Assembly (NCBI GenBank): GCA_964463965.1
Contig: CAYXED010000005.1
Span: 1-64,000 of the forward strand
DNA from: UBA2166 sp964463965
Lineage (GTDB): Bacteria > Nitrospirota > Nitrospiria > Nitrospirales > UBA2166
Reading direction: 5' to 3'
Length of the DNA: 64,000 nucleotides
This document shows positions 27,003 through 34,830 of this stretch, one piece after another. Position numbers and translations under genes: made by a program. Numbering within the stretch: the first letter of the stretch is position 1; each line of letters opens with the position of its first letter. Below the pieces are notes generated by a model that saw only the letters and a program-made list of their open reading frames with translations, was not told where the DNA came from and made no database searches.

Positions 27003-27395
27003 ATGGATTCAGGAAGGTCATACGCAACAGGGAAACGAAAAAATGCAATTGCACGGACATGGCTGTCTCCGGGTACAGGGGATGTTACTATCAATGGGCG
27101 TAAAGTTGATGATTACTTTCAACGTTCAGCACACAGATTAATGATGCAACCGCCACTAGAGCTTACTGGCTTGCTAGGAAAATATGATATTTCCGCGACT
27201 GTAAAAGGTGGAGGTCAGACTGGACAAGTGCTTGCTTTGAGACACGCTGTCTCAAAGGCTATTGTTGGAATTAATCCAGCTCATAGGGAAGCTCTTAAAA
27301 AGGAAGGGTTTCTCACTCGAGACCCAAGGAAAAAGGAACGGCAGAAATACGGACAAAAAGGCGCCAGGGCAAAGTTTCAGTTTTCCAAGCGGTGA
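27003..27395 (+). CDS. rpsI: 30S ribosomal protein S9
   Basis: A 130-residue protein from ATG 27003 (AAGGA 7 bases upstream; an adjacent GTG at 27000 is too close to that site). It has YATGKRKNAIARTWLSPG, the central QTGQVLALRHAVSKAI and the basic C-terminus RQKYGQKGARAKFQFSKR, whose last residues reach the P-site tRNA. It is the usual partner of rplM. Confidence 0.98.
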   Translation: MDSGRSYATGKRKNAIARTWLSPGTGDVTINGRKVDDYFQRSAHRLMMQPPLELTGLLGKYDISATVKGGGQTGQVLALRHAVSKAIVGINPAHREALKKEGFLTRDPRKKERQKYGQKGARAKFQFSKR

Positions 27396-27473
27396 GGGGT
27401 CTTCGGTCGATTTTCCGTGGGCTCATACTTTTTCATGGGACCCTAATGCTGCGCATTTTACTCAAACCCGATT

Positions 27474-27488
27474 TATAATATTATTCGA
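27474..27488 (+). promoter_or_regulatory. Perfect -10 box giving a near-leaderless argC transcript
   Basis: TATAAT (27474-27479) ends 8 bases before the argC ATG at 27488, so a normal start site would fall within about two bases of the start codon. No Shine-Dalgarno sequence lies between. The -35 region is weak (TGCGCA at 18-base spacing). Confidence 0.4.
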
Positions 27489-28558
27489 TGCTTCGTGTTG
27501 GCATTGTTGGTGCGAGTGGGTATGTTGGAGCTGAACTTCTTCGCATCTTAGTAGGGCATCCATCTGTCACCATTGCTGCTGTAACGGCTGAGCAAAATGC
27601 GGGAAAATCTCTTTCTGAGGTGTTTCCGCACTTAGCAGATAGGTTGCCCCTTGTCCTTGAAACCTTTGACCCGAATCGTCTCGCCAAATCTTCAGATTTG
27701 GTATTTCTTGCACTTCCCCACATGACGTCTATGTCTGTGGCCAATGCCTGTTTAAACGCTGGACTTCGTGTGATTGATCTCAGCGCTGATTTTCGGCTGA
27801 GTGATCCTCAAGCCTATAAAGTTTGGTACGAGACTGAACACCTCTTTCCGGATTTACTTCGAGAGGCGGTGTATGGCATGCCGGAGTTTAACCGAGAAAA
27901 AATTAAGAAGGCACGGCTTATCTCATCCCCTGGGTGCTATCCAACAGCTGCGATTTTACAACTGGCACCATTGTTGCACCATTCTCTCATTCACAATGAT
28001 TGTATTGTAATTGATGCAAAGTCTGGAATTTCTGGCGCAGGAAGAAAGCTTTCACTTCCATTACACTTTGCCGAAGCTCATGATGGGGTAGAAGCCTATA
28101 GTTTAGGGAATCATCGACACACACCAGAGATTGAGCAAGGGTTGCAGGAAATTTTGAAACATGCCCAAGAGAAACCTTCTCCCCCTGAATCTGAACTTCG
28201 AATAACTTTTACACCAACGCGCGTTCCTATGAATAGGGGTATCCTCAGTACTGCCTATGTGAGATTGAGGTCTCCTATGTCTACTGAGGATCTTCAAAGA
28301 ATTTACACCAACTATTATCAAAATGAATCTTTCGTCTGTTTGACATCATCAGGTCGATTACCAAACCCTCACGACGTGCGTGGATCCAATAGATGTGATC
28401 TTGCCGTTTATGTCGATAAACGAACAGGTTGGACTACGGTATTGGCTTCACTCGATAACCTAGTGAAAGGTGCGGCTGGGCAAGCTGTGCAATCCATGAA
28501 TCTTATGTTTGACAAACCTGAGCATAGCGGACTTGATCTAATAGGATCTTTTCCTTGA
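27488..28558 (+). CDS. argC: N-acetyl-gamma-glutamyl-phosphate reductase
   Basis: The 356-residue product has the Rossmann start VGIVGASGYVGAELLRIL, the catalytic Cys in SSPGCYPTAA (C150), SADFRLSD, and the C-terminal dimerisation part with DNLVKGAAGQAVQ. It reduces N-acetylglutamyl phosphate with NADPH in arginine synthesis. It overlaps argJ by 4 bases. Confidence 0.97.
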   Translation: MLRVGIVGASGYVGAELLRILVGHPSVTIAAVTAEQNAGKSLSEVFPHLADRLPLVLETFDPNRLAKSSDLVFLALPHMTSMSVANACLNAGLRVIDLSADFRLSDPQAYKVWYETEHLFPDLLREAVYGMPEFNREKIKKARLISSPGCYPTAAILQLAPLLHHSLIHNDCIVIDAKSGISGAGRKLSLPLHFAEAHDGVEAYSLGNHRHTPEIEQGLQEILKHAQEKPSPPESELRITFTPTRVPMNRGILSTAYVRLRSPMSTEDLQRIYTNYYQNESFVCLTSSGRLPNPHDVRGSNRCDLAVYVDKRTGWTTVLASLDNLVKGAAGQAVQSMNLMFDKPEHSGLDLIGSFP

Positions 28559-29760
28559 GACCTAGGTCGACTGGTTTGTCGAGTGTGCCCGGGTTTGTAA
28601 CCTCAGCTATTAATGCGGGGATTAAGCCTAGACCCAAACTCGATCTGTCGCTCATAATGTCCTCTTATCCTGCGGTTGCAGCCGCTGTGTTTACGACTAA
28701 TAAATGTGCTGCGGCTCCTATCACTATTACAAAACGGCATGTGCGCGGGGGGGGGATTTGTGCGATTATCACCAATAGTGGAAATGCAAATGCATGTACT
28801 GGGAAACAGGGTTTTCTTGATGCCCTTACTATGGCTGCTGCAACTGCAAAATTGTTAGGCCTGAAGCCTAATCAAGTGGGCGTGAGTTCAACGGGGATTA
28901 TTGGAAAGCCACTTCCGATTGACCGTATTGTAAATGCGATTCCAAGGTTGGTCAGTGGATTAACTTCTTCAGGAGGAAGTCGTGTTGCACAAGCGATTCT
29001 CACTACAGACTCTTGTACCAAAGAGACCAGTATTACGGGAATAATTGTAGGAAAAACTGTTGTTATTGGTGGTATTGCTAAGGGTTCAGGTATGGTGCAC
29101 CCTAATATGGCAACGATGCTTGGGTATTTGATCACTGATGCTAATATTGAGCGTGCAGCATTACAGCAAGCTTTAAAGTCTGCAGTTCAAGAATCTTTCA
29201 ATGCGGTGACTATTGATGGGGATACGAGTACTAATGATATGGTGCTTTGTCTTGCTAATGGACAAGCAAAAAACAGGCTTATTCGTGTGGGCACACCGGC
29301 AATGCGATCATTTCAACGTTTGTTGACGGAGGCCTGTGTCAATCTAGCGAAAAAAATTTGTTGCGATGGAGAAGGAACCACTAAACTTATTGAAATTGTT
29401 GTCAAGCGTGCACGGACTCGAGGTGACGCAAAACGTTTGGCAATGGCGGTTGGGACGTCTACTTTATTTAAAACGGCAATGTTTGGACAAGATCCTAATT
29501 GGGGTCGTATTATGGCTGCTCTTGGTAGTTCTCAGGTTTTAATCAATCCAGAGAAAATTTCCCTTATGTTTGATTCGGTTTCCGTGGTTAAAAAGGGAGT
29601 AGGGACAGGCGCTGCTTTAGAGCGAGCTGCAAAAAAAGTATTAAGAAAAAAAGAATTTACTCTTACCATAGATGTTGGAATGGGGAAGGAAAATCAGAGG
29701 ATTTGGGCAACTGATTTAAGTACCGAATATGTGGAGCATAATGCTCATTATTCAACTTAG
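28555..29760 (+). CDS. argJ: Glutamate N-acetyltransferase / amino-acid acetyltransferase
   Basis: The 401-residue product has a TTG start (28555) overlapping the argC stop. The self-cleavage site is visible in HPNMATMLGY (Thr187), splitting it into alpha and beta chains as in all ArgJ proteins. Other motifs are TNSGNANACTG, FNAVTIDGDTSTNDM and FGQDPNWGRIMAA. It recycles the acetyl group in arginine biosynthesis. The coupling with argC is typical; no other arg gene follows in the window. Confidence 0.97.
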   Translation: MRPRSTGLSSVPGFVTSAINAGIKPRPKLDLSLIMSSYPAVAAAVFTTNKCAAAPITITKRHVRGGGICAIITNSGNANACTGKQGFLDALTMAAATAKLLGLKPNQVGVSSTGIIGKPLPIDRIVNAIPRLVSGLTSSGGSRVAQAILTTDSCTKETSITGIIVGKTVVIGGIAKGSGMVHPNMATMLGYLITDANIERAALQQALKSAVQESFNAVTIDGDTSTNDMVLCLANGQAKNRLIRVGTPAMRSFQRLLTEACVNLAKKICCDGEGTTKLIEIVVKRARTRGDAKRLAMAVGTSTLFKTAMFGQDPNWGRIMAALGSSQVLINPEKISLMFDSVSVVKKGVGTGAALERAAKKVLRKKEFTLTIDVGMGKENQRIWATDLSTEYVEHNAHYST

Positions 29761-29802
29761 TAATCGTGATGTATTTGAGTAGAGCGGCATCTTTTTAAAC
29801 TA

Positions 29803-32358
29803 TCAACGCTGTTTTCTTCCCTCTTCCATTAGCCTCGCCTTTAGTATTGAATTGGATATTTTAAGATAAGTGCTATTAGGGAGCAGTTCGGTGGCTTCGC
29901 GAAGAGCACTAATTTGACCCCGAAAATTTCCGATGTCGCCTAACGCAATTGCACGAAAAAGAAGGTTGCCTGCTTTTGGAGAAAGCGGACTTTGTATGGC
30001 TTTTTCGGCAGTTCTTATTAAGACAGATTTTCCGTCGTTTTTTGCTAGCTGATCATAAAACGAAGATAGAGGTAATCCATCAAATATAACTCCGTCGCTT
30101 TCACTAATTGGCGCTTCAAATTCAATAATTGGCCAGTCATCTGTGTTAATTGGGAATTTTTTCAACCATGATTGTACTGATGAAAGGTCACCTGCATACA
30201 TTAAAGATATATCCGAAAGCTCTTTTAGTAGGGCATCTTTGGGCCTAATTTGTGTTTGTAGCTTATCGAGGCGAGATTGAAAAACTGGTTTGTCAATTAC
30301 AATAGGGTGGTTGGTGCCTATGAGGCCTACAATGGGAGCATTGGCAGAAAAGTCTGGACGCCATACTGAGACGTGAGGAAAAACAGAGGAAAAAGTTGCA
30401 GAGATAATTCCTACTTCGCGTTCAGATAATTGGTAAAGCGGGAGCCACTGACAATAGACTCCATTAGGGGTTAAGCGTTGACGACTCGCTTCGTAATGTT
30501 CTTTCGTGTAGAGACTGCCGTTTCCGGCATGCCAGGGAATAAATAAATCAGCGACAATTACATCGAATGTTTGTGGAGTATTTCTTAGGTAAATTCTACC
30601 GTCATCAAGAATAGATGTTGTATTTAGATTTTCAAACAAATTCTTATTGTATTCTGCAAAGTAAGGTAAAGCGTTAAGTACTCCAGGAAGAATTTCAATT
30701 CCAATTAGTTCAGAGAGGTTATGGTCGATACCGGCACTGACGCTGATTCCTGTTGCAACCCCTATGAATGCTGCATTCTTTGGTTCGGGATGGAGTAAAA
30801 GTGGGAGATGTCCCAATCTCTTTTCTCCACGTATTGCTGTTGTTGCTCCAAGGCGGTATGTATTGTTGCTTTTAAGCCATTTGACTTGATTTCTATCCTG
30901 CACGACGGAAATCGCAGCTTCTTTGCCTTCATCTAGATATAAAAGACGTTCACCTGGTAGAAGTTTCTGTGAGGAGTACTGAGTTGGGTTTGTGTATAGC
31001 AATAAGGCAAAACACATGAAGCTTAGGGAAAATCCAAAATATTTTGTCCAGCCGGGTTGTGTATGAAATACAGCTAGTTGAGAGAGGAGCAGGAATAGAA
31101 GTGCGATGACGACAATGGCAAGCCACAGGCCAAGTATTGGAATAAGAGCATAGGCAGCCGCAACTCCGCCGCACATGGCCCCAAGCAGATTCCAAAGGTT
31201 AATTGTTCCAAGAGTTGTGCCCACTGGATGCTTGAAGTGCTCGAAAAGTTTCCATAATAGAGGCAAAGTAAATCCAGCAAGAAGTATCGGAAGAAAAATA
31301 ATTCCAGCAACGAGTCCTATTACTTTAAACAGATACCATGGCCATTTTGCTGTGCTGGCAAAAAGGGCTAGGTCTGTTGTTTCTGAAAAAATCATTGGAG
31401 TGAGTATTATAAAAAGTGCTGTTAGTCCTAAGCTGATCCCCAATGCACCTGCACCGAGTTTATTAAAAGTGCGGAGTGTTGAGATAAGCAGTGCACCAAT
31501 AGCAAGGCCTACAAGAAAGATGAGGACAATTGCAGAAAAACTATAAACTGAGTTTTGGAATACGAGGGCAAACATTCTCGTCCATAAGACTTCAAGTGCG
31601 ATAGTTCCAAACCCAGATCCAAATGCAATGGTGATTAAGATGTATTGAGATAGAGGCGCAATTTTTTTTGCATTAGGCTTATTGCTTTCGGTGAGGTTAT
31701 TGGTAGTGTTGTCGAGTGACCGTGTCTTGGCAGCACTGGAAAAGGTTTTTCCCCACAGTATGACTACGGCACCGAGGATGCAGTTTGTGAGGAGTGCGAA
31801 TAAATATGTGACTGTATTACCAACAAGCATGGGCAAGAGAAAACCACTTAGAGCAACTCCGCACACTGCACCAAGTGTATTAATTCCATACAGACGACTA
31901 GCGTCTCGTCCAAGATATGAACGCTCGGTAATGATAGTTGTGCCGAGGAGAGGGAAGGTTGCGCCAATACAAATACTTGCTGGGAGCATAACGGCAAGTA
32001 CTACAGTAACTTTTACAAGATCTGGCATCCAGGGTGTTGTCGGGAGCAGTGGATATAGGGCGTGTGAAAACTGTAGATAAATGGGCGTGAGAAAGAGTAC
32101 GGGGGTTGCTGCTAGTGCAATGCCGAATTCTATTACTGCATAGGTAACCAGTGGGTTTTTTGCTCGAATGGAAAGGTGCCCACCCCAAGAGTTTCCGAGT
32201 GCCATGCCAAGAAAAAATACAAGGAGTACTATGGCTGCGGATTGTGCCGTATTTCCAAAAAGAATCTGGATTTCCCTCATCCAGAGAATTTGATAGATGA
32301 TTCCCGCTATTCCAGAAAGAAAAAAAACACTAAAGAGAAACAATCGAGGTGCAATCAT
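29803..32358 (-). CDS. Membrane-fused spermidine-synthase-like protein
   Basis: The 851-residue product has an N-terminal half with about a dozen transmembrane helices (starting LFLFSVFFLSGIAGIIYQIL, a typical start of this family). A soluble aminopropyltransferase-like methyltransferase fold follows, with AAFIGVATGISVSAG, ELIGIEILP, DDGRIYL and DVIVADLFIP. A helical C-terminal tail of about 80 residues (about 767-851) looks like one or two TPR-type repeats. Such fusions are widespread, but substrate and reaction are unproven; speciation of the soluble domain as a true spermidine synthase is doubtful. It is alone on the minus strand and diverges from the MraZ-like gene. Confidence 0.85.
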   Translation of the reverse strand: MIAPRLFLFSVFFLSGIAGIIYQILWMREIQILFGNTAQSAAIVLLVFFLGMALGNSWGGHLSIRAKNPLVTYAVIEFGIALAATPVLFLTPIYLQFSHALYPLLPTTPWMPDLVKVTVVLAVMLPASICIGATFPLLGTTIITERSYLGRDASRLYGINTLGAVCGVALSGFLLPMLVGNTVTYLFALLTNCILGAVVILWGKTFSSAAKTRSLDNTTNNLTESNKPNAKKIAPLSQYILITIAFGSGFGTIALEVLWTRMFALVFQNSVYSFSAIVLIFLVGLAIGALLISTLRTFNKLGAGALGISLGLTALFIILTPMIFSETTDLALFASTAKWPWYLFKVIGLVAGIIFLPILLAGFTLPLLWKLFEHFKHPVGTTLGTINLWNLLGAMCGGVAAAYALIPILGLWLAIVVIALLFLLLSQLAVFHTQPGWTKYFGFSLSFMCFALLLYTNPTQYSSQKLLPGERLLYLDEGKEAAISVVQDRNQVKWLKSNNTYRLGATTAIRGEKRLGHLPLLLHPEPKNAAFIGVATGISVSAGIDHNLSELIGIEILPGVLNALPYFAEYNKNLFENLNTTSILDDGRIYLRNTPQTFDVIVADLFIPWHAGNGSLYTKEHYEASRQRLTPNGVYCQWLPLYQLSEREVGIISATFSSVFPHVSVWRPDFSANAPIVGLIGTNHPIVIDKPVFQSRLDKLQTQIRPKDALLKELSDISLMYAGDLSSVQSWLKKFPINTDDWPIIEFEAPISESDGVIFDGLPLSSFYDQLAKNDGKSVLIRTAEKAIQSPLSPKAGNLLFRAIALGDIGNFRGQISALREATELLPNSTYLKISNSILKARLMEEGRKQR

Positions 32359-32697
32359 TTTGTATATTTTTTATCTACAGTAAATAGCGACAAATTGTGA
32401 TATTGGGTAACGATTTGCATAAGGCAGGACGACTATTACCTTCGAATGGAGCATGCGAATCAATCTCCACTGTACTCAAAATGTCCTGTTGAAATAAGTA
32501 ACTCAAAAATTTACTGTCGAGTAACGTGAGTGATGGTAGATAATAGCCTGAATAATTGTACGAGAAAACACTCAATATATTGTGATTGAAAATTAATTGC
32601 ATACAAGTTGGTGACAAAAACTTGACAACTAATGTGAGGAATTCTAGCATTCAGTGTTGGCCAAAGGTTTTCACATTTAATGAGGTAGTGGACGAAG
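32359..32697. other. Divergent intergenic region upstream of the MraZ-like gene
   Basis: About 340 AT-rich bases without a convincing coding frame. The right part holds a good sigma70 promoter (32622-32650) reading toward the MraZ-like gene. Minus-strand signals for the membrane aminopropyltransferase-like gene were not recognised. No structured RNA or tRNA was found by eye. Confidence 0.5.
32622..32650 (+). promoter_or_regulatory. Sigma70 promoter of the MraZ-like gene
   Basis: A perfect TTGACA (32622-32627), a 17-base spacer and TAGCAT (32645-32650, four of six). The predicted start near 32657 leaves a leader of about 40 bases. Confidence 0.6.
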
Positions 32698-33228
32698 ATG
32701 TTTGCTGGAGAGCACATATGTAAGCTTGATGAGAAAGGGCGTTTCGTCCTTCCTCCGCCAATGCGTGAGATTCTTGAAAGTCAAGGCAAACGTCTCGTGT
32801 ATCTGAAAGGGCCTGATTCTTGCCTCTGGGCCTACGCACAGCCTGAGTGGTCGCGCATACTCGAGCAGGGCCGTGCGGATCTTGATGAGGACGAAAGCCG
32901 ACTCTTTATGCATCACGTCGTATCAGAGATGACTGTTGCTGATATTGATAAAGGCGGGAGAGTGTTAATCCCTGGTAAAATGCGTAAACATTTAAATCTT
33001 GATGTTGAGCGTACAGGCACCAAGATAAAGTTTGGGAAGAAAATAGAAGTCGTAGGGCGTGAAACAACATATTCAGAACCATCTAAATCTTTAGCGCAGC
33101 ACGAGATTGTGCTCATTGGGCTTTATCAGAAACTTGAGTTATGGAGCTTGTCTTCGTGGAGCAATTATCTAGCGAGCAACGAAGAAAAGCTTGAGAGCGC
33201 TCAAGCGCGTTTCTTGGAATTTCTTTAG
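32698..33228 (+). CDS. MraZ-like AbrB-fold regulator with an insertion
   Basis: The 176-residue product has two MraZ/SpoVT-AbrB-type halves: FAGEHICKLDEKGRFVLPPP near the start, and VADIDKGGRVLIPGKMRKHL followed after a gap by VLIGLYQKLELWSLSSWSNY. Both carry the D-x-K-G-R-x-x-x-P core. About 25-30 extra residues lie between the second core and VLIG, so it is longer than standard MraZ (roughly 145-150 residues). It is not followed by mraW/ftsL, so it is an orphan rather than the head of a cell-division cluster. DNA binding is likely; the targets are unknown. Confidence 0.8.
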   Translation: MFAGEHICKLDEKGRFVLPPPMREILESQGKRLVYLKGPDSCLWAYAQPEWSRILEQGRADLDEDESRLFMHHVVSEMTVADIDKGGRVLIPGKMRKHLNLDVERTGTKIKFGKKIEVVGRETTYSEPSKSLAQHEIVLIGLYQKLELWSLSSWSNYLASNEEKLESAQARFLEFL

Positions 33229-33260
33229 TCGATCTTACTGATTTTGATACGGCGTTTCTC

Positions 33261-33659
33261 GTGCCGAGTAAGCAGCTTCAACTGACACTTCCCGTACCCC
33301 CCAGTATTAATCATCAATATGCCACTGTGAAAGGGCGTAGAGTTCTTTCAGCGGAAGGGCGTTCGTACAAACAGCTTGTTGGCCAGCACGTTCTTATAGC
33401 ATTAGCCAAAAACCCTGACAGAGATCGTCTGCGAACTCTTTTGCAATCTCAGGATCTTGTCCTCTCTATATGGTTTTATTTTAGCTCGTCTTTGAGGAGA
33501 GATTTGGATGGTGGCCTTAAAATTACTCAAGATGCCATTTGTGAAGCCCTTGAAGTTAATGATAATCGTGTTGTTGAAATTCATCTTCACAAGGGAATTG
33601 ATAAGCTGAGTCCACATATTGACGTGAAATTAGCCCCGTTTGGTGATGACACTGGTTGA
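33261..33659 (+). CDS. RusA-family Holliday junction resolvase
   Basis: This is 132 residues from GTG 33261 (start uncertain; no strong ribosome binding site). The diagnostic acidic cluster RRDLDGGLKITQDAICEAL (D81, D83, K87, D91) is followed by NDNRV (D101), matching the RusA catalytic Asp residues and Lys. The N-terminal PVPPSINHQY is also typical. RusA cleaves four-way junctions and is often of phage origin, but no other phage gene is nearby. It is likely cotranscribed with the MraZ-like gene (32-base gap). Confidence 0.85.
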   Translation: MPSKQLQLTLPVPPSINHQYATVKGRRVLSAEGRSYKQLVGQHVLIALAKNPDRDRLRTLLQSQDLVLSIWFYFSSSLRRDLDGGLKITQDAICEALEVNDNRVVEIHLHKGIDKLSPHIDVKLAPFGDDTG

Positions 33660-33716
33660 TCAAAAGTGCTATCCTAACACCGTATCTCGGGATCTTTGAA
33701 GGGGGGATTTCGTGAT

Positions 33717-33791
33717 ATGTATCTATTAGCAGAGTTGACGAGTTGTTTTTCTCGTTACCGACGGTGCTCGGCATGCTTCGAGCACTTTTAG
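33717..33791 (+). CDS. Possible 24-residue leader-type ORF
   Basis: AAGGGGGGA lies about 10 bases upstream of an ATG that opens a 24-residue frame (MYLLAELTSCFSRYRRCSAC and four more). Its end overlaps a stem-loop with a T run. The arrangement recalls attenuator leaders but the peptide has no obvious amino-acid run. It may be chance. Confidence 0.25.
   Translation: MYLLAELTSCFSRYRRCSACFEHF
33764..33789 (+). terminator. Intrinsic terminator-like hairpin upstream of the FGE-like gene
   Basis: GTGCTCG (33764-33770) pairs perfectly with CGAGCAC (33779-33785), 8-base loop, followed by TTTT. It may end the mraZ-rusA transcript (105 bases after its stop) or act as an attenuator of the next gene, 85 bases downstream. 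Confidence 0.55.
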
Positions 33792-33873
33792 GTTGGAATC
33801 CCGCTTTTAATCTTCCGATGGTTGATTCGTTCGCGGGTATTGACCCAAGGGTGTCTGTTGTAGTGGGGGTGAT

Positions 33874-34830
33874 ATGATTTGTGTCAAACATTTGATTTTC
33901 AAAAAAACATGGGTTTTTGTCAGCCTGTTGTTTCTAGCGTGCTTTCTTCCCCTTGCATCTTCGGCTTATTCCGAAGAGAGTGGAGCTGAAATTCCAGTAA
34001 AAATTTTAGGTGAGGATGGGGCCCCAATGATGCTTGTCCCTGCGGGTGATTTTTTGATGGGGACTCCTGAGAAAACTCGGGGGTATGGCATACGGGATAA
34101 TTCAAAGCCACAACGAAAAATTTATCTTGATGCGTTTTACATGGATAAGTACGAAGTTTCTAATGCGCTCTATCGCAAGTACGTTGAAGCAAACGGTGGT
34201 GGGACCGTAGCTCCAGCTTATCTCCCCACTAACAGGCGAATGCTGGATCCCTCCAGGCACGACAATATTCCTGTCACGAGTATTATGTGGAAGTCGGCCA
34301 AGGGATACTGTGAATGGGCTGGGAAACGACTTCCGACAGAGGCCGAGTGGGAAAAGGCTGCTCGAGGGCCAGATGGCCTTGACTATCCATGGGGTAGTGA
34401 GGAGCCCACAAAAGAACATGCAAATTGGGGTGTTCCTCCTCAACATTGGAGGGGGCCAAACTCGTTGGCGCCTGTAGATAGTTACCCCAAAGGGGTATCT
34501 CCCTATGGACTCCATCATATGGCCGGTAATGTTTTTGAATGGGTCAATGATATCTATTTTGAAGAGTACTACAAGGACACAAACGGTATCGTTGTACGAT
34601 CTCAAGTGAATCCACAGGGTCCTGAGAGAGGTACCAAAAATAGGCATGGTAAGGAGTTTGATTCCTATAGCGTCAGAGGAGGATCTGCCAAGTCTCAGCC
34701 AGCTGTGCTTCGATCTGCTTTTCGTGCCGGGTGGTCACATATATATGTTCCTCCACATGGTGGGTTCAGATGTGCAAAATCTGTAGGACCTGATGTGATT
34801 GCCGATGCCTATGATGGAGGTGGACAATGA
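33874..34830 (+). CDS. Secreted FGE-sulfatase-fold protein
   Basis: The 318-residue product has a signal peptide (residues 1-31, KKTWVFVSLLFLACFLPLAS) and a complete FGE-type domain: MMLVPAGDFLMGTPE, FYMDKYEVSNALYRKYVE, AGKRLPTEAEWEKAARGPDG, HHMAGNVFEWVNDIYF, SVRGGSAKSQ and GGFRCAKS. As in the other family members here, the catalytic Cys pair of formylglycine-generating enzymes is absent, so the role is probably non-sulfatase. It overlaps the beta-propeller gene by 4 bases (ATGA), so the two secreted proteins are made together. Confidence 0.87.
   Translation: MICVKHLIFKKTWVFVSLLFLACFLPLASSAYSEESGAEIPVKILGEDGAPMMLVPAGDFLMGTPEKTRGYGIRDNSKPQRKIYLDAFYMDKYEVSNALYRKYVEANGGGTVAPAYLPTNRRMLDPSRHDNIPVTSIMWKSAKGYCEWAGKRLPTEAEWEKAARGPDGLDYPWGSEEPTKEHANWGVPPQHWRGPNSLAPVDSYPKGVSPYGLHHMAGNVFEWVNDIYFEEYYKDTNGIVVRSQVNPQGPERGTKNRHGKEFDSYSVRGGSAKSQPAVLRSAFRAGWSHIYVPPHGGFRCAKSVGPDVIADAYDGGGQ

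Noticed and set aside
32698..33659. Start of a dcw cell-division cluster or a prophage
   Set aside because: No mraW, fts or mur genes follow the MraZ-like gene, and no integrase, capsid or lysis genes accompany rusA.
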